From Xenorhabdus miraniensis (lineage in GTDB: Bacteria > Pseudomonadota > Gammaproteobacteria > Enterobacterales > Enterobacteriaceae), in assembly GCF_002632615.1 (NCBI RefSeq), contig NZ_NITZ01000019.1, forward strand, positions 1-64,000: a stretch of DNA of 64,000 bases. The letters run 5' to 3'. The number at the start of each line of letters is the position of its first letter. The first letter of the stretch is position 1. Made by a program: the position numbers and the translations under genes. A model generated the notes under the pieces. It was not told where the DNA came from, searched no databases, and was given only the letters and a program-made list of their open reading frames with translations. This document shows, in pieces, positions 29,961-39,272 of the stretch.

Positions 29961-31143
29961 CGTGATTATCATTGGAGCAGGATTAGTCGGGCTTGGCACT
30001 GCCAATGCCCTGCAAGAACGTCATCCGCACCTGCGCTTGCTCGTGTTGGATAAAGAAAATGGGGTGGCAGCGCATCAAAGCGGCCATAACAGCAACGTTG
30101 TTCACTCTGGCATTTACTACCCCCCCGGCAGTTTAAAAGCACGGCTGGCAAAACTGGGAAACCGCACGATATATCAGTTTTGCCAGCAACACGGGTTATA
30201 TTACGACCGTTGCGGTAAAGTAATTGTTGCAACCCAACTCAAAGAGCTGCCTTTGCTGGAGAATATCTATCAACGGGGAGTACAGAATGGCCTTGAGGTC
30301 AAACGCCTTTCACAAGCTCAATTGAAAGAACGCGAGCCTTATGTGAATGGCCTTGAGGCAATTCTGGTGCCGGATGCAGGTATTGTAAATTACCCGGAAG
30401 TTGCCGCAAAACTGGCTGAAATTATTCAGGCCAAAGGTGGAGATATTCATTATCAACAACAGGTTCAAGGTATTTGTGAACACCGGGATTATGTTGAAGT
30501 ACAAACTCAGAAAACTTGTTATCAAGCCAAATGGCTGGTGAATTGCGCCGGATTGCACAGTGACAGAATTACCCGGTTGGCAGGTTATGAAACCGGCATG
30601 AAGATCGTTCCATTTCGGGGCGAATATTATGTACTGAATAGCAGTAAAAATTATCTGGTTAACCATCTGATTTACCCGGTGCCCAATCCTGATTTTCCTT
30701 TTCTCGGCGTTCATTTTACACGGATGCACAATGGCAAGCGGGATGTCGGCCCGAATGCGGTACTGGCATTTAAACGCGAGGGATATCATAAAACAGACTT
30801 CAACCCACGGGATTTAGCAGAAGTGCTGACATACAAAGGATTTTGGAAGATTGCTACGCGCTATTTTTGCGAAGGTGTGGCAGAAATGCAGCGTTCATTT
30901 TCACGCCGTCTTTTCACTGAGAATGCCCGTCAGCTTATTCCTGATTTGCAGCCAGAAGATATCAAACCGGGACCTGCCGGCGTCCGCGCTCAGGCACTCA
31001 CCGACGATGGCAAATTGGTGGATGATTTTCACTTTGTAAAAGGTCGCCGTTCACTGCATGTATGCAATGCTCCCTCTCCAGCGGCTACGGCGTCGATAGA
31101 AATTGGCAGGGAAATTGTGAGGCAATATTTCACTGAGTTTTGA
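29953..31143 (+). CDS. lhgO: L-2-hydroxyglutarate dehydrogenase/oxidase
   Basis: A 396-residue FAD enzyme close to E. coli LhgO. It oxidises L-2-hydroxyglutarate to 2-oxoglutarate, passing electrons to the membrane quinone pool. The FAD motif is YDVIIIGAGLVGLGTANALQ; the conserved AAHQSGHNSNVVHSGIYYPP, PFRGEYYVLN and CNAPSPAATASIEIG segments are present. I take ATG 29953 (MYDVIII, as in E. coli); ATG 29935 is six codons upstream. It is coupled to the TAXI-TRAP permease, suggesting uptake and oxidation of the same compound. In E. coli lhgO instead follows glaH (csiD). Confidence 0.94.
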   Translation: MYDVIIIGAGLVGLGTANALQERHPHLRLLVLDKENGVAAHQSGHNSNVVHSGIYYPPGSLKARLAKLGNRTIYQFCQQHGLYYDRCGKVIVATQLKELPLLENIYQRGVQNGLEVKRLSQAQLKEREPYVNGLEAILVPDAGIVNYPEVAAKLAEIIQAKGGDIHYQQQVQGICEHRDYVEVQTQKTCYQAKWLVNCAGLHSDRITRLAGYETGMKIVPFRGEYYVLNSSKNYLVNHLIYPVPNPDFPFLGVHFTRMHNGKRDVGPNAVLAFKREGYHKTDFNPRDLAEVLTYKGFWKIATRYFCEGVAEMQRSFSRRLFTENARQLIPDLQPEDIKPGPAGVRAQALTDDGKLVDDFHFVKGRRSLHVCNAPSPAATASIEIGREIVRQYFTEF

Positions 31144-31158
31144 GGATTGATATATTTT

Positions 31159-31196
31159 AAACTGACAGATACCGAAAAAATGGTAACTGTCAGTTT
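31159..31196 (+). terminator. Hairpin after lhgO
   Basis: AAACTGACAG and CTGTCAGTTT form a perfect 10-bp stem, extended by ATACC/GGTAA inside. A strong U-tract is missing. Confidence 0.55.
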
Positions 31197-31428
31197 GGAT
31201 TAATTAGGATAACCTTAATTAATGCGAATCAATTTATTTTCATATTGAGATAATCTTCGTTCAAAAAGCACCCCATAATAAAATCTGTAATAGCGACAAT
31301 GAATAGCACACTGATAGAATTGATGGCAGCGATATTCCATAAAGACTGGCTTAACCACAAAAATATCAAGAAATAACAATAACCAGCTATCCTTCATCCT
31401 TGCAAATCATCCTAAAAAAGAGTTTACC

Positions 31429-32088
31429 ATGAACAATAATTACAAATTTTATGTAGAATGGTGGTTGGAGCAGGAAAGATTACGAACAAATAATGGAGTC
31501 CCTGTAAAAATAACACTGGCAGGAATTAAATTATATGTTATTCCCCAAGTATTTCTTCCATCCCCATTACAAACTCACTCTACACCATTACTTATAAAAA
31601 ATATTAAGCATCATAATTTTACCGGAAAAAAAGTCCTTGATATAGGAACTGGCAGTGGCATTCTTGCCATTTATTCTGCCCTTAATGGTGCATCTTTGAT
31701 AACAGCAACAGATATCAATAACGATATATTACACCATGCCAAACATAATGCTTATCTGAATAAGGTTACGAACATCCATTTTATAAATAGTAATCTCTTT
31801 GAATCTGTCGAAGGTAAATATGACTACATATTTGCCAATGGGCCAATTTCTCCTGAATCCTGGCCAGAAAAAAAACTGTCCGGACATACCATATCAAGTT
31901 ATGGGGAAACTCTTTTTAGTCAGTATCGTGACTATCTGACTGATGAAGGGATGATGTTTATGACATTCGCAGAATTTGGCCCAACGGAGGCTTTCTACAA
32001 AACGCTGCAAAAAAATTCCGTTATACACAAAGAAAAGAGAGAGACAAAATTTGGAGTATGGTGGAGTTTTCATGAAATAAGCAAATAA
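31429..32088 (+). CDS. Class I SAM-dependent methyltransferase (PrmA/HemK-like), atypical motif IV
   Basis: A 219-residue protein with the SAM-binding motif KVLDIGTGSGILAIYSAL and the acidic ATDINNDILHHAKHNAYLN. At motif IV, where N5-glutamine or base methyltransferases have (D/N)PPY, it reads YDYIFANGPISPESW, so the second proline and the aromatic residue are gone. Codon use is AT-rich compared with flanking genes, suggesting transfer. It stands alone, with an AAAGAG site before the start. It could act on a small molecule rather than a protein or nucleic acid. Target unknown. Confidence 0.8.
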   Translation: MNNNYKFYVEWWLEQERLRTNNGVPVKITLAGIKLYVIPQVFLPSPLQTHSTPLLIKNIKHHNFTGKKVLDIGTGSGILAIYSALNGASLITATDINNDILHHAKHNAYLNKVTNIHFINSNLFESVEGKYDYIFANGPISPESWPEKKLSGHTISSYGETLFSQYRDYLTDEGMMFMTFAEFGPTEAFYKTLQKNSVIHKEKRETKFGVWWSFHEISK

Positions 32089-32112
32089 GTACCCGGCTAC
32101 AAGGGAGAAAAT

Positions 32113-32143
32113 CCCCAGGACATAGATAACTATGTCTCTGGGG
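32113..32143. terminator. Hairpin between the methyltransferase and convergent hutD/ves gene
   Basis: CCCCAG/CTGGGG outer and ACATAG/CTATGT inner stems fold around an ATAA loop. It lies between convergent genes and lacks a U-tract. Confidence 0.5.
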
Positions 32144-32199
32144 GGTGTGAGTGAATGCAACCAACGAGGGTCTACTTAAAAGGTGATCGGGTATCTGAT

Positions 32200-32769
32200 T
32201 TACCCAACAGGGCGTAAATCAACCCACAATAATTGGCTATCCGCAACTAATGGCTTAATAACCCCTTCCCTGATATCCGGCAACCACCATGCTCCCTGAC
32301 CAAAAGCAAGCTGAGCACTATTTGCACCTGTCATTTCCCAACGGCCTTTTAAAACATAAAGTACGCCACTGTGAGATGTCGGTAATAATCGCTCATCGGA
32401 AACCAATGAGATCTCAGAAGTCCAACAGGAACGGCGAGTCATAATATTGAAGCACTGAATCGGGCCATCCAACAATTCAGCATTCCCCCGAATATCGCCT
32501 GAAAAATGGAATGGTGTCATCTTTTTCACCAGTTCATGCTCCAAAAAACCCGGACTGGTCAAGCGAACACCTTTCCCTTTTAATAAAACAATGGAGCGTT
32601 CAATATCAGGGAACTGCCCCAATGCGCCACTTTGATGAATGGTCGTGAAACAGGCTCGCCAGGCAAAATCATCAGAAACTGGCCAGCAAACAATATCCCT
32701 TGTTTCGCCTCTCCCTTCAGACCATTGCTCTTTTGGTAATGCTGCATAATCGAAACATTTCATTTTCAT
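32200..32769 (-). CDS. HutD/Ves family protein
   Basis: A 189-residue cupin-like protein of the HutD/Ves family (DUF886). The family pattern W-R-x-x-x-x-x-I-x-x-x-G-x-x-x-x-F-P is seen as WRACFTTIHQSGALGQFPDI, then ERSIVLLKGKGVRLTS and LDGPIQCFNIMTRR. HutD is tied to histidine use in pseudomonads and Ves to cold stress in E. coli, but the activity is unknown. No hut gene is nearby. The next gene is a MocR regulator on the same strand, 126 bp upstream. Confidence 0.85.
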   Translation of the reverse strand: MKMKCFDYAALPKEQWSEGRGETRDIVCWPVSDDFAWRACFTTIHQSGALGQFPDIERSIVLLKGKGVRLTSPGFLEHELVKKMTPFHFSGDIRGNAELLDGPIQCFNIMTRRSCWTSEISLVSDERLLPTSHSGVLYVLKGRWEMTGANSAQLAFGQGAWWLPDIREGVIKPLVADSQLLWVDLRPVG

Positions 32770-32895
32770 GCCACTCCCTCACCACTTTTATATTCTGTTT
32801 ACAGCGTCAAAAGATGATTAATGTCAGATTGTTAATAGGAACATTCGCAAATAATTCTTCCTACGACAATATTGAGATAGTTGAAGTGTGATTGA

Positions 32896-34317
32896 TTACC
32901 CGCATTCCTTGAGAAACATGTGGCACATGTTCCCTAAATCTTTCATTGCAACAGCCTGCATTTCATCCCATGCAAACGAAGTATTCAGACGAAAGGCATG
33001 ATCAAACTGGGAACTGGTGGAGAACATACTACCCGGCGCAATACTAATATTTTTAGCCAGTGCCAATTGGTATAGTCGATTGGCATTGAAAGGCGGTTCA
33101 AACTCCAACCAAAGAAAATACCCCCCACGGGCACTGTTTACTTTCACTGACTGAGGGAAATATTCACTAATTGCCCGTAACATCTGGCCTTGCCGTTGCT
33201 CCAACTGACGTCGCAGCCGCCGCAGATGATTGTCATACCCTCCTTGCGCCAGATAATCCGCAATGGCCAACTGGGTTGGTGTACTGGCAGATACTGTACT
33301 CATCATTTGTAATTGCTGAATTTTCTTCGCATGTTTACCCGCAGCAACCCAACCGACCCGATATCCGGGTGCAAGGCATTTTGAAAATGATGAACAGTGC
33401 ATGAAATTATTTTCTGTATCCCATGCCTTTACTGGCGCAGGAGGCTCCTGTTCGAAATACAGTTCACCATATACATCATCTTCAATCAGGGCGATCTGGT
33501 TTTGATTTAGAATTTCCACCAGCCGCTGTTTATTTTCAGATGGCATCGTGCTGCACAGTGGGTTTTGAAAACGCGACATCAACCAACAGGCTTTTATTGG
33601 ATATTTTTGCACGATTTCTTCCAATGTGTCTAAATCAATGCCTGTATGTGGATCTGTTTTAATCGCGATAGCTTTCAATCGCAATCGCTCTATCGCTTGT
33701 AACGCACCATAAAAAGCAGGAGATTCAATCACTACCCAATCTCCCGGAGAAGTAACGGATTGCAGGCTGAAACTTAATGATTCCATAGCCCCCGCAGTAA
33801 TAACAATCTCGTCCGGTGAAACGTGGATACCGTGGGCAGCATAACGGCGAGATATATTGCGCCGTAACTTTTCATTACCCGGCGGCAGATTTGCCAGCGA
33901 ATTATGTGGAACAAAGCGACGGGCGACTGAAGCCAGTATTTTTGAAAGTTTGGGTTCTGCCAACAAGGAAGGGTCAGGAAAAGCCGAGCCGAAAGGGATA
34001 ATTTGCGGATCTTTGCATGCCTGCAAAACATCAAAAATAGATGCGCTAATTTCCACATTTTCACTTAAATTAAGTTCCTTCCCTCCCTTTGCCGCCGCAA
34101 AGGGCTTTAACCGAGTAGCGACATAATATCCTGATTGCGGTCGCGCGACGATCCATCCCTGACTTTCCAGCAATTGATAGGCTTGCAGCACCGTCATCAA
34201 GCTCAACCCTGACGATTTCACCGATTCCCGTAGCGATGGTAACCTGTCACCAACTTGCCAGATATCGTCTTCTATCTGCTGGCGTATCATTCCAGCTAAT
34301 TGTTCATAACGCGTCAT
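32896..34317 (-). CDS. MocR-type regulator: GntR winged helix fused to aminotransferase-like domain
   Basis: A 473-residue regulator. An N-terminal GntR helix-turn-helix (GDRLPSLRESVKSSGLSLMT, VLQAYQLLESQGWIVARPQS) is followed by a fold-type I aminotransferase domain with the PLP lysine in CSSFSKCLAPGYRVGWV. It is closest in pattern to E. coli YdcR. I take ATG 34317, as upstream codons look non-coding. It is divergent from the cioAB-type oxidase genes across a 140-bp gap and could control them or itself. The effector is unknown, usually an amine or vitamin B6-related. Confidence 0.9.
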   Translation of the reverse strand: MTRYEQLAGMIRQQIEDDIWQVGDRLPSLRESVKSSGLSLMTVLQAYQLLESQGWIVARPQSGYYVATRLKPFAAAKGGKELNLSENVEISASIFDVLQACKDPQIIPFGSAFPDPSLLAEPKLSKILASVARRFVPHNSLANLPPGNEKLRRNISRRYAAHGIHVSPDEIVITAGAMESLSFSLQSVTSPGDWVVIESPAFYGALQAIERLRLKAIAIKTDPHTGIDLDTLEEIVQKYPIKACWLMSRFQNPLCSTMPSENKQRLVEILNQNQIALIEDDVYGELYFEQEPPAPVKAWDTENNFMHCSSFSKCLAPGYRVGWVAAGKHAKKIQQLQMMSTVSASTPTQLAIADYLAQGGYDNHLRRLRRQLEQRQGQMLRAISEYFPQSVKVNSARGGYFLWLEFEPPFNANRLYQLALAKNISIAPGSMFSTSSQFDHAFRLNTSFAWDEMQAVAMKDLGNMCHMFLKECG

Positions 34318-34457
34318 ATGCCAGGCTTCCGGTTTAACTGTTATAGTCAATAAACAAAAAATTGTAACTATTATACCCAAAATCTCTATGTTCTACTTAT
34401 CCACACTTTCTAACTTCGTTTGCCCATATACCCAATCGATTTCAATAAGAGGTCACT

Positions 34458-35807
34458 ATGTTCGGGTTAAATGCCCTTGAACTTGCAAGGATACAATTTG
34501 CATTTACAGTTTCTTTTCACATCATCTTCCCCGCTATTACGATAGGCTTAGCCAGCTTCCTCGCGGTATTGGAAGGTTTATGGCTTAAAACACGCAATAC
34601 TGATTACAAAACGTTATACCACTTCTGGTCAAAAATTTTTGCAGTTAATTTCGGTATGGGCGTTGTTTCTGGCCTGGTAATGGCTTACCAATTCGGTACT
34701 AACTGGAGTTTCTTCTCTGATTTTGCTGGTTCTGTCACAGGCCCTTTGCTAGTTTATGAGGTGCTGACGGCATTTTTTCTTGAGGCCGGATTTTTAGGCG
34801 TCATGCTGTTTGGCTGGAGCCGGGTCGGAGAAAGGCTGCACTTTTTCGCAACTTGTATGGTGGCACTTGGTACGATTATTTCCACATTCTGGATATTAGC
34901 CTCCAATAGCTGGATGCAGACGCCACAAGGCTATGAGATTGTTAATAATCAAGTCGTGCCTGTTGACTGGTTCGCGGTGATTTTCAATCCTTCTTTCCCT
35001 TATCGTTTACTGCATATGGGAACTGCTGCATTCCTCGCCTCGGCATTTTTCATTGCTGCTTCTGCTGCATGGCATTTGCTAAAAGGTAATGATTCATCAG
35101 CCATACGGAAAATGCTGTCAATGGCAATGTGGATGATTTTGTTCATTGCGCCGTTGCAGGCCATGATTGGCGATATGCACGGGTTAAATACATTAAAACA
35201 CCAGCCTGCTAAAGTTGCCGCAATGGAGGGCCATTGGGAAAATCACGCAGGTGAAGCCACGCCATTAATTCTGTTTGGCATCCCTGATCAAGCAACGGAA
35301 GAGACACGTTATGCCATCAAAATTCCTTACCTTGCCAGCCTGATCCTGACACACAGTCTGGATAAGCAGGTTCCGGCACTGAAAGAATTTGTACCCGAAG
35401 ATCGCCCGAACGTCTTTATGGTGTTCTGGTCATTCCGTGTCATGGTAGGGCTTGGGATATTAATGATTGTTGCCGGAATTTGGGGGCTATGGCTGCGTCA
35501 TAAAAAACGCTTGTATGAAAATCGGCTTTTTCTTCGTTTTATGCTTTTAATGGCACCTTCTGGTCTTATCGCAATTCTGGCCGGTTGGTTTACTACGGAA
35601 ATTGGTCGCCAGCCATGGGTTGTTTATGGCCTGATGCGCACCAAAGATGCCGTATCGGCACATGGTGATATCCACATGAGCATTAGCCTGCTGATTTTCT
35701 TTGTCGTCTATGCTGCTGTTTTCGGTATCGGTTACATCTATATGATGAAACTTATCCGTAAAGGTCTCAATCAAGATCCCAATAAGGAGTTAACAAATGG
35801 GTATTGA
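34458..35807 (+). CDS. cioA: Cytochrome bd-type ubiquinol oxidase subunit I, short Q-loop (cyanide-insensitive type)
   Basis: A 449-residue membrane subunit carrying hemes b558, b595 and d. The family start is clear: LELARIQFAFTVSFHIIFPA with the heme-ligand His21, then the quinol-site motif TTEIGRQPWVVYGLMR. It is about 70 residues shorter than E. coli CydA because the Q-loop is short, as in CioA of Pseudomonas. The gene overlaps cioB by 11 bp and is followed by a DUF2474 gene, a marker of the CIO group. The terminal oxidase would reduce oxygen without pumping protons and is expected to resist cyanide. Confidence 0.9.
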   Translation: MFGLNALELARIQFAFTVSFHIIFPAITIGLASFLAVLEGLWLKTRNTDYKTLYHFWSKIFAVNFGMGVVSGLVMAYQFGTNWSFFSDFAGSVTGPLLVYEVLTAFFLEAGFLGVMLFGWSRVGERLHFFATCMVALGTIISTFWILASNSWMQTPQGYEIVNNQVVPVDWFAVIFNPSFPYRLLHMGTAAFLASAFFIAASAAWHLLKGNDSSAIRKMLSMAMWMILFIAPLQAMIGDMHGLNTLKHQPAKVAAMEGHWENHAGEATPLILFGIPDQATEETRYAIKIPYLASLILTHSLDKQVPALKEFVPEDRPNVFMVFWSFRVMVGLGILMIVAGIWGLWLRHKKRLYENRLFLRFMLLMAPSGLIAILAGWFTTEIGRQPWVVYGLMRTKDAVSAHGDIHMSISLLIFFVVYAAVFGIGYIYMMKLIRKGLNQDPNKELTNGY

Positions 35808-36804
35808 TCTCCCCCTGATTTGGTTCCTGATCATCATATTCAGCACCATGATGTATATCGTGATGGATGGTTTTGATCTCGGCATCGGTATGTTATATCC
35901 GGCAATCAAGGAACAATCCGATCGGGATTTAATGATGAATTCTGTTGCTCCCGTCTGGGATGGTAATGAAACTTGGTTGGTATTGGGAGGAGCCGGGTTA
36001 TTTGGTGCATTCCCATTAGCCTATGCTGTGATTTTAGATGCTCTGGCAATCCCGCTGACCATTATGCTGTTAGGCCTGATATTTCGTGGTGTTGCTTTTG
36101 AATTTCGTTTCAAGGCCACCCCGAAACACCAACATCTTTGGGATAAGGCGTTCATTATCGGCTCAATACTTGCCACCTTTATGCAGGGTATCGTTGTTGG
36201 TGCGGTTATTGAAGGTTTTCCCGTCGACAATCGTGTTTATGCTGGGGGTTATTTTGACTGGCTGGCACCTTTCCCTCTATTTTGCGGGCTTGGTCTTGTT
36301 GTCGCCTATGCCTTATTAGGCTGTGGCTGGTTGGTGATGAAAACCGAAGGGCACCTGCAACAACAAATGTATCGCATCCTGCGCCCCTTGACATTACTGA
36401 TGCTTGCAGTCATTACCATCATCAGTATTTGGACACCTTTGGCCCATTCAACGATTGCGGAACGCTGGTTCAGCCTGCCAAATCTGTTTTTCTTCATGCC
36501 CGTACCATTACTGGTATTGTGGTCAAGCTGGCACCTATTGAAAGCCACACAGAATTCAAGCCATTACTCCCCATTTTTTACCGCATTGTTACTGATTTTC
36601 ATGGGGTTCAGTGGGTTGGGGATCAGCATTTGGCCTAGCATTATTCCTCCTTTCATTAGTTATGAGGAGGCCGCATCGCCGCCTCAATCATTAGGTTTTA
36701 TGTTGGTTGGTGCCTTATTTATCATTCCGATCATTTTGACTTATACCTTTTGGAGTTATTATGTCTTCCGAGGAAAAATCACTCACGAACAAGGTTATCA
36801 CTGA
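35797..36804 (+). CDS. cioB: Cytochrome bd-type ubiquinol oxidase subunit II
   Basis: A 335-residue CydB family membrane protein with about eight to nine helices. The hallmark YIVMDGFDLGIGMLYP and the VWDGNETWLVLGGAGLFGAF motif are intact. It pairs with CioA and is translated from a start that overlaps the end of cioA; its own end overlaps the DUF2474 gene by 44 bp. The three genes form one operon. Confidence 0.95.
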   Translation: MGIDLPLIWFLIIIFSTMMYIVMDGFDLGIGMLYPAIKEQSDRDLMMNSVAPVWDGNETWLVLGGAGLFGAFPLAYAVILDALAIPLTIMLLGLIFRGVAFEFRFKATPKHQHLWDKAFIIGSILATFMQGIVVGAVIEGFPVDNRVYAGGYFDWLAPFPLFCGLGLVVAYALLGCGWLVMKTEGHLQQQMYRILRPLTLLMLAVITIISIWTPLAHSTIAERWFSLPNLFFFMPVPLLVLWSSWHLLKATQNSSHYSPFFTALLLIFMGFSGLGISIWPSIIPPFISYEEAASPPQSLGFMLVGALFIIPIILTYTFWSYYVFRGKITHEQGYH

Positions 36805-36943
36805 AACTGATCCACTACGTCCCTCAATATGGAAACGCTTGGGTTGGCTGGTTACAATTTGGCTTTGCAGTGTACTTGCTCTCTACGCCGTATCCACGTT
36901 ATTTCGCGCCTTAATGACAACAGCGGGCATGAAAATCAAGTGA
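36761..36943 (+). CDS. DUF2474 family small membrane protein of the CIO operon
   Basis: A 60-residue protein with one membrane helix (LVTIWLCSVLALYAVSTLFRALM). The RPSIWKRLGWLVTIW motif identifies DUF2474, which is found behind cioAB-type genes and is thought to serve as the counterpart of CydX. The gene begins inside the end of cioB in another frame. Function is inferred from position and size. Confidence 0.85.
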   Translation: MSSEEKSLTNKVITETDPLRPSIWKRLGWLVTIWLCSVLALYAVSTLFRALMTTAGMKIK

Positions 36944-37009
36944 TAACTAACCTTTTTTAATTAATTGAGCTAAGGTTTTGATCAGGACAACAAGAGGATT
37001 GTTTAACTG

Positions 37010-38248
37010 ATGAAAACCTTCTCTGACAATCCAGTAACGGCAATAAGCTGGTTGTGTGGTACGGCTATCGCCATTAATTTGTTTGTGCTTCTGTTTCTGG
37101 GATTCAATACCCCACTCTCGTTGATTGAAAAACTGTGGGCAATTTTTAACGTTTTGAATATATTACTTTTATTTATTCTGCTTCATAGAGCAAATTTCAT
37201 TTCATTTCGTATCACATTATTTTCAAAATTATTTTTCACAAAGAAGCAAAGAAAAATAGCGATTCTGAAACAGGAAAAACAATATTTACGTTTTCTCATC
37301 TCCGTTCATTCTCAGCTAAATCTTAATACTGCATTATCTGATAATTTTCATATGGCATTTTACCGACTTAACCAGTTAGTGCCTTTCAATGAAGTCAGGA
37401 TCACGCTTTATCACCCACAAAGGAAATACCATTTTGAGTACCCGGATAATATCTTAAATAGCTATCTTCCACGGATGATGAAATGGGATTTATATGATAA
37501 ACAGACTTTCCACGGTATGATCCAGATCCTGATTCATCGGGATCAGGTTTTATCTTCTTATGAAAAAAATTTGATTCAATCCGTTGTTGATGCACTGGCA
37601 AGGCATATATCGATCAAAAATACAGTGCGCCAACAAATTAAACAAAGTATCAGCGATGACCGGAAAGCCATTGCCAGAGAGCTGCATGACACTGTAGCGC
37701 AATCATTTCTATTCCTGAAGATTCAGATTAATAGCCTGCATTTTCGCACCGATAAATTCTCTCGACAAGGATTGATCTCCTTAAGAATGATCAAAGAAGA
37801 GTTGGATATCGCTGGCCAACAATTCAGAGAAATGCTGGTCTCACTACGTACAGAGAGAAACCATCATGATTTATTTGACTCATTGAAAGCGTTAATCAAA
37901 GAATTCAACCACCGACTGGGTTTTAACATTGAATTTCATTACCGGATCACGCACCAAATTATTCCCATTGGTCATGGCCGGCATCTGGTGCAGATTATCA
38001 GGGAAGCGCTGAATAATTGCTATAAACATGCCGCTGCGACTTGGATCAGCATTCGTATTTATCCTGTCGGGAAAAAGATTATTACCGTTATTAGCGATAA
38101 TGGTCGTGGAGTGCCTCTGACTCTGACAGAACAAGAACAGTTTGGTCTGGCAATTATGCGAGAACGGGTATCTTTGATTTCAGGGAAGATGAAAATTAAA
38201 AAACGCAGAAAAAGTGGCACAGAAATTGAAATTCAATTTCCGCTGTAA
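37010..38248 (+). CDS. Orphan NarX/NarQ-type sensor histidine kinase
   Basis: A 412-residue kinase. Two N-terminal membrane helices (about residues 10-32 and 40-62) enclose almost no periplasmic loop; a GAF-like region follows. The phosphoacceptor His226 is in AIARELHDTVAQSF, the HisKA_3 pattern, and the ATPase ends with VISDNGRGVP and FGLAIMRERVSLISGKMKIK. No response regulator is adjacent, as phoH follows on the other strand. With no loop for ligand binding, it may sense a signal in the membrane or cytoplasm. It follows the cio operon by 66 bp and could sense respiratory state. Confidence 0.85.
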   Translation: MKTFSDNPVTAISWLCGTAIAINLFVLLFLGFNTPLSLIEKLWAIFNVLNILLLFILLHRANFISFRITLFSKLFFTKKQRKIAILKQEKQYLRFLISVHSQLNLNTALSDNFHMAFYRLNQLVPFNEVRITLYHPQRKYHFEYPDNILNSYLPRMMKWDLYDKQTFHGMIQILIHRDQVLSSYEKNLIQSVVDALARHISIKNTVRQQIKQSISDDRKAIARELHDTVAQSFLFLKIQINSLHFRTDKFSRQGLISLRMIKEELDIAGQQFREMLVSLRTERNHHDLFDSLKALIKEFNHRLGFNIEFHYRITHQIIPIGHGRHLVQIIREALNNCYKHAAATWISIRIYPVGKKIITVISDNGRGVPLTLTEQEQFGLAIMRERVSLISGKMKIKKRRKSGTEIEIQFPL

Positions 38249-38256
38249 ACGTTATT

Positions 38257-38282
38257 CCCCCAGCCACAGGATTAACTGGGGG
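38257..38282 (+). terminator. Hairpin after the histidine kinase gene
   Basis: CCCCCAG and CTGGGGG pair perfectly around a 12-base loop. A short T stretch (GGGTTTCTTT) follows. It lies between convergent genes. Confidence 0.6.
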
Positions 38283-38325
38283 ATGGGTTTCTTTGCAGCG
38301 ATATGTATGTGTATGCTCAGCTCTA

Positions 38326-39114
38326 TCAGCTATAAGCCAACAATGCTTTCTGGCACAATCTGGAACGCACGCAATCCTGTTGGGAAAAATGAATTACACT
38401 GACAGATTCATCATCGAAAAACCTTTCTAAGGCATCCACCAATCCAGATGTCATGTTTCCCGGCAAGTCACATTGACTCACATCACCATTAACAACCACT
38501 GTTACATTTTCTCCCAATCTCGTTAAAAACATTTTCATTTGATTAACAGTAACATTTTGCGCTTCATCAAGGATCACAAACGCATTTTCAAATGTTCTTC
38601 CGCGCATATAGGCAAAAGGCGCAATTTCTACTTTGCCGATTTCAGGGCGCAAGCAATATTGCAAAAATGAAGCCCCCATGCGTTTTAATAACACGTCATA
38701 AACGGGTCGGAAATAAGGAGCAAATTTCTCTGCCATATCTCCGGGGAGAAAACCAAGATCTTCTTCTGCCTGCAATACAGGGCGTGTCACAATAATTTTA
38801 TCAACTTCTTTATTGATTAAGGCATCCGCTGCCATTACTGCACTAATGTATGTTTTTCCACATCCAGCTTCACCATTAGCAATAATCAATTGCTTATTAT
38901 TGATCGCCCGCATATAGCGGTACTGAACTTCACTACGTGGCAGAATTTCTGAAGTGTCCCTGTTTTCACGCGCCATTCCAATAGTTTCAACGCCTCCAAC
39001 TTGCACCAATGAGGTGACATTATCATGATTCCGATAACGTGATTGCCGCATGTCCTTTTTTAACATTCTTCTTACTTCACGACGCGATTTGATCACTGCT
39101 TTCTGTCTACCCAT
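38326..39114 (-). CDS. phoH: PhoH family ATPase
   Basis: A 262-residue cytoplasmic protein very similar to E. coli PhoH. The Walker A motif is IANGEAGCGKTYISAVMAA and Walker B is FVILDEAQNVTVNQMK, followed by RLGENVTVVVNGDVSQCDLP. The protein is an ATP-binding, probably RNA-related factor of the Pho regulon in E. coli. I choose ATG 39114 (MGRQKAVIK, as in E. coli); earlier ATGs at 39120 and 39141 are possible. The gene is monocistronic. Confidence 0.95.
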   Translation of the reverse strand: MGRQKAVIKSRREVRRMLKKDMRQSRYRNHDNVTSLVQVGGVETIGMARENRDTSEILPRSEVQYRYMRAINNKQLIIANGEAGCGKTYISAVMAADALINKEVDKIIVTRPVLQAEEDLGFLPGDMAEKFAPYFRPVYDVLLKRMGASFLQYCLRPEIGKVEIAPFAYMRGRTFENAFVILDEAQNVTVNQMKMFLTRLGENVTVVVNGDVSQCDLPGNMTSGLVDALERFFDDESVSVIHFSQQDCVRSRLCQKALLAYS

Positions 39115-39272
39115 AGTCATACACCTTATCGTTAGTTTCACTATTGCGGTGTTCTATCATTGATAGAATAACTAAGTTATGCCCTTCACCTTTCACGCTA
39201 CAATTTGAAAGGTATCGGGTATATATCGAACAGGCAGGAGCTCCCTTTTCAGCTCATTAAGGCCCATAAAAA

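Noticed and set aside
30310..30789. Long antisense frame inside lhgO
   Set aside because: It is a shadow of the well-conserved lhgO reading frame.
34318..34457. Operator repeats for the MocR regulator in the divergent cioA gap
   Set aside because: Similar TGTTATAGT and TGTAACTAT strings are present but too imperfect to call as a direct or inverted repeat.
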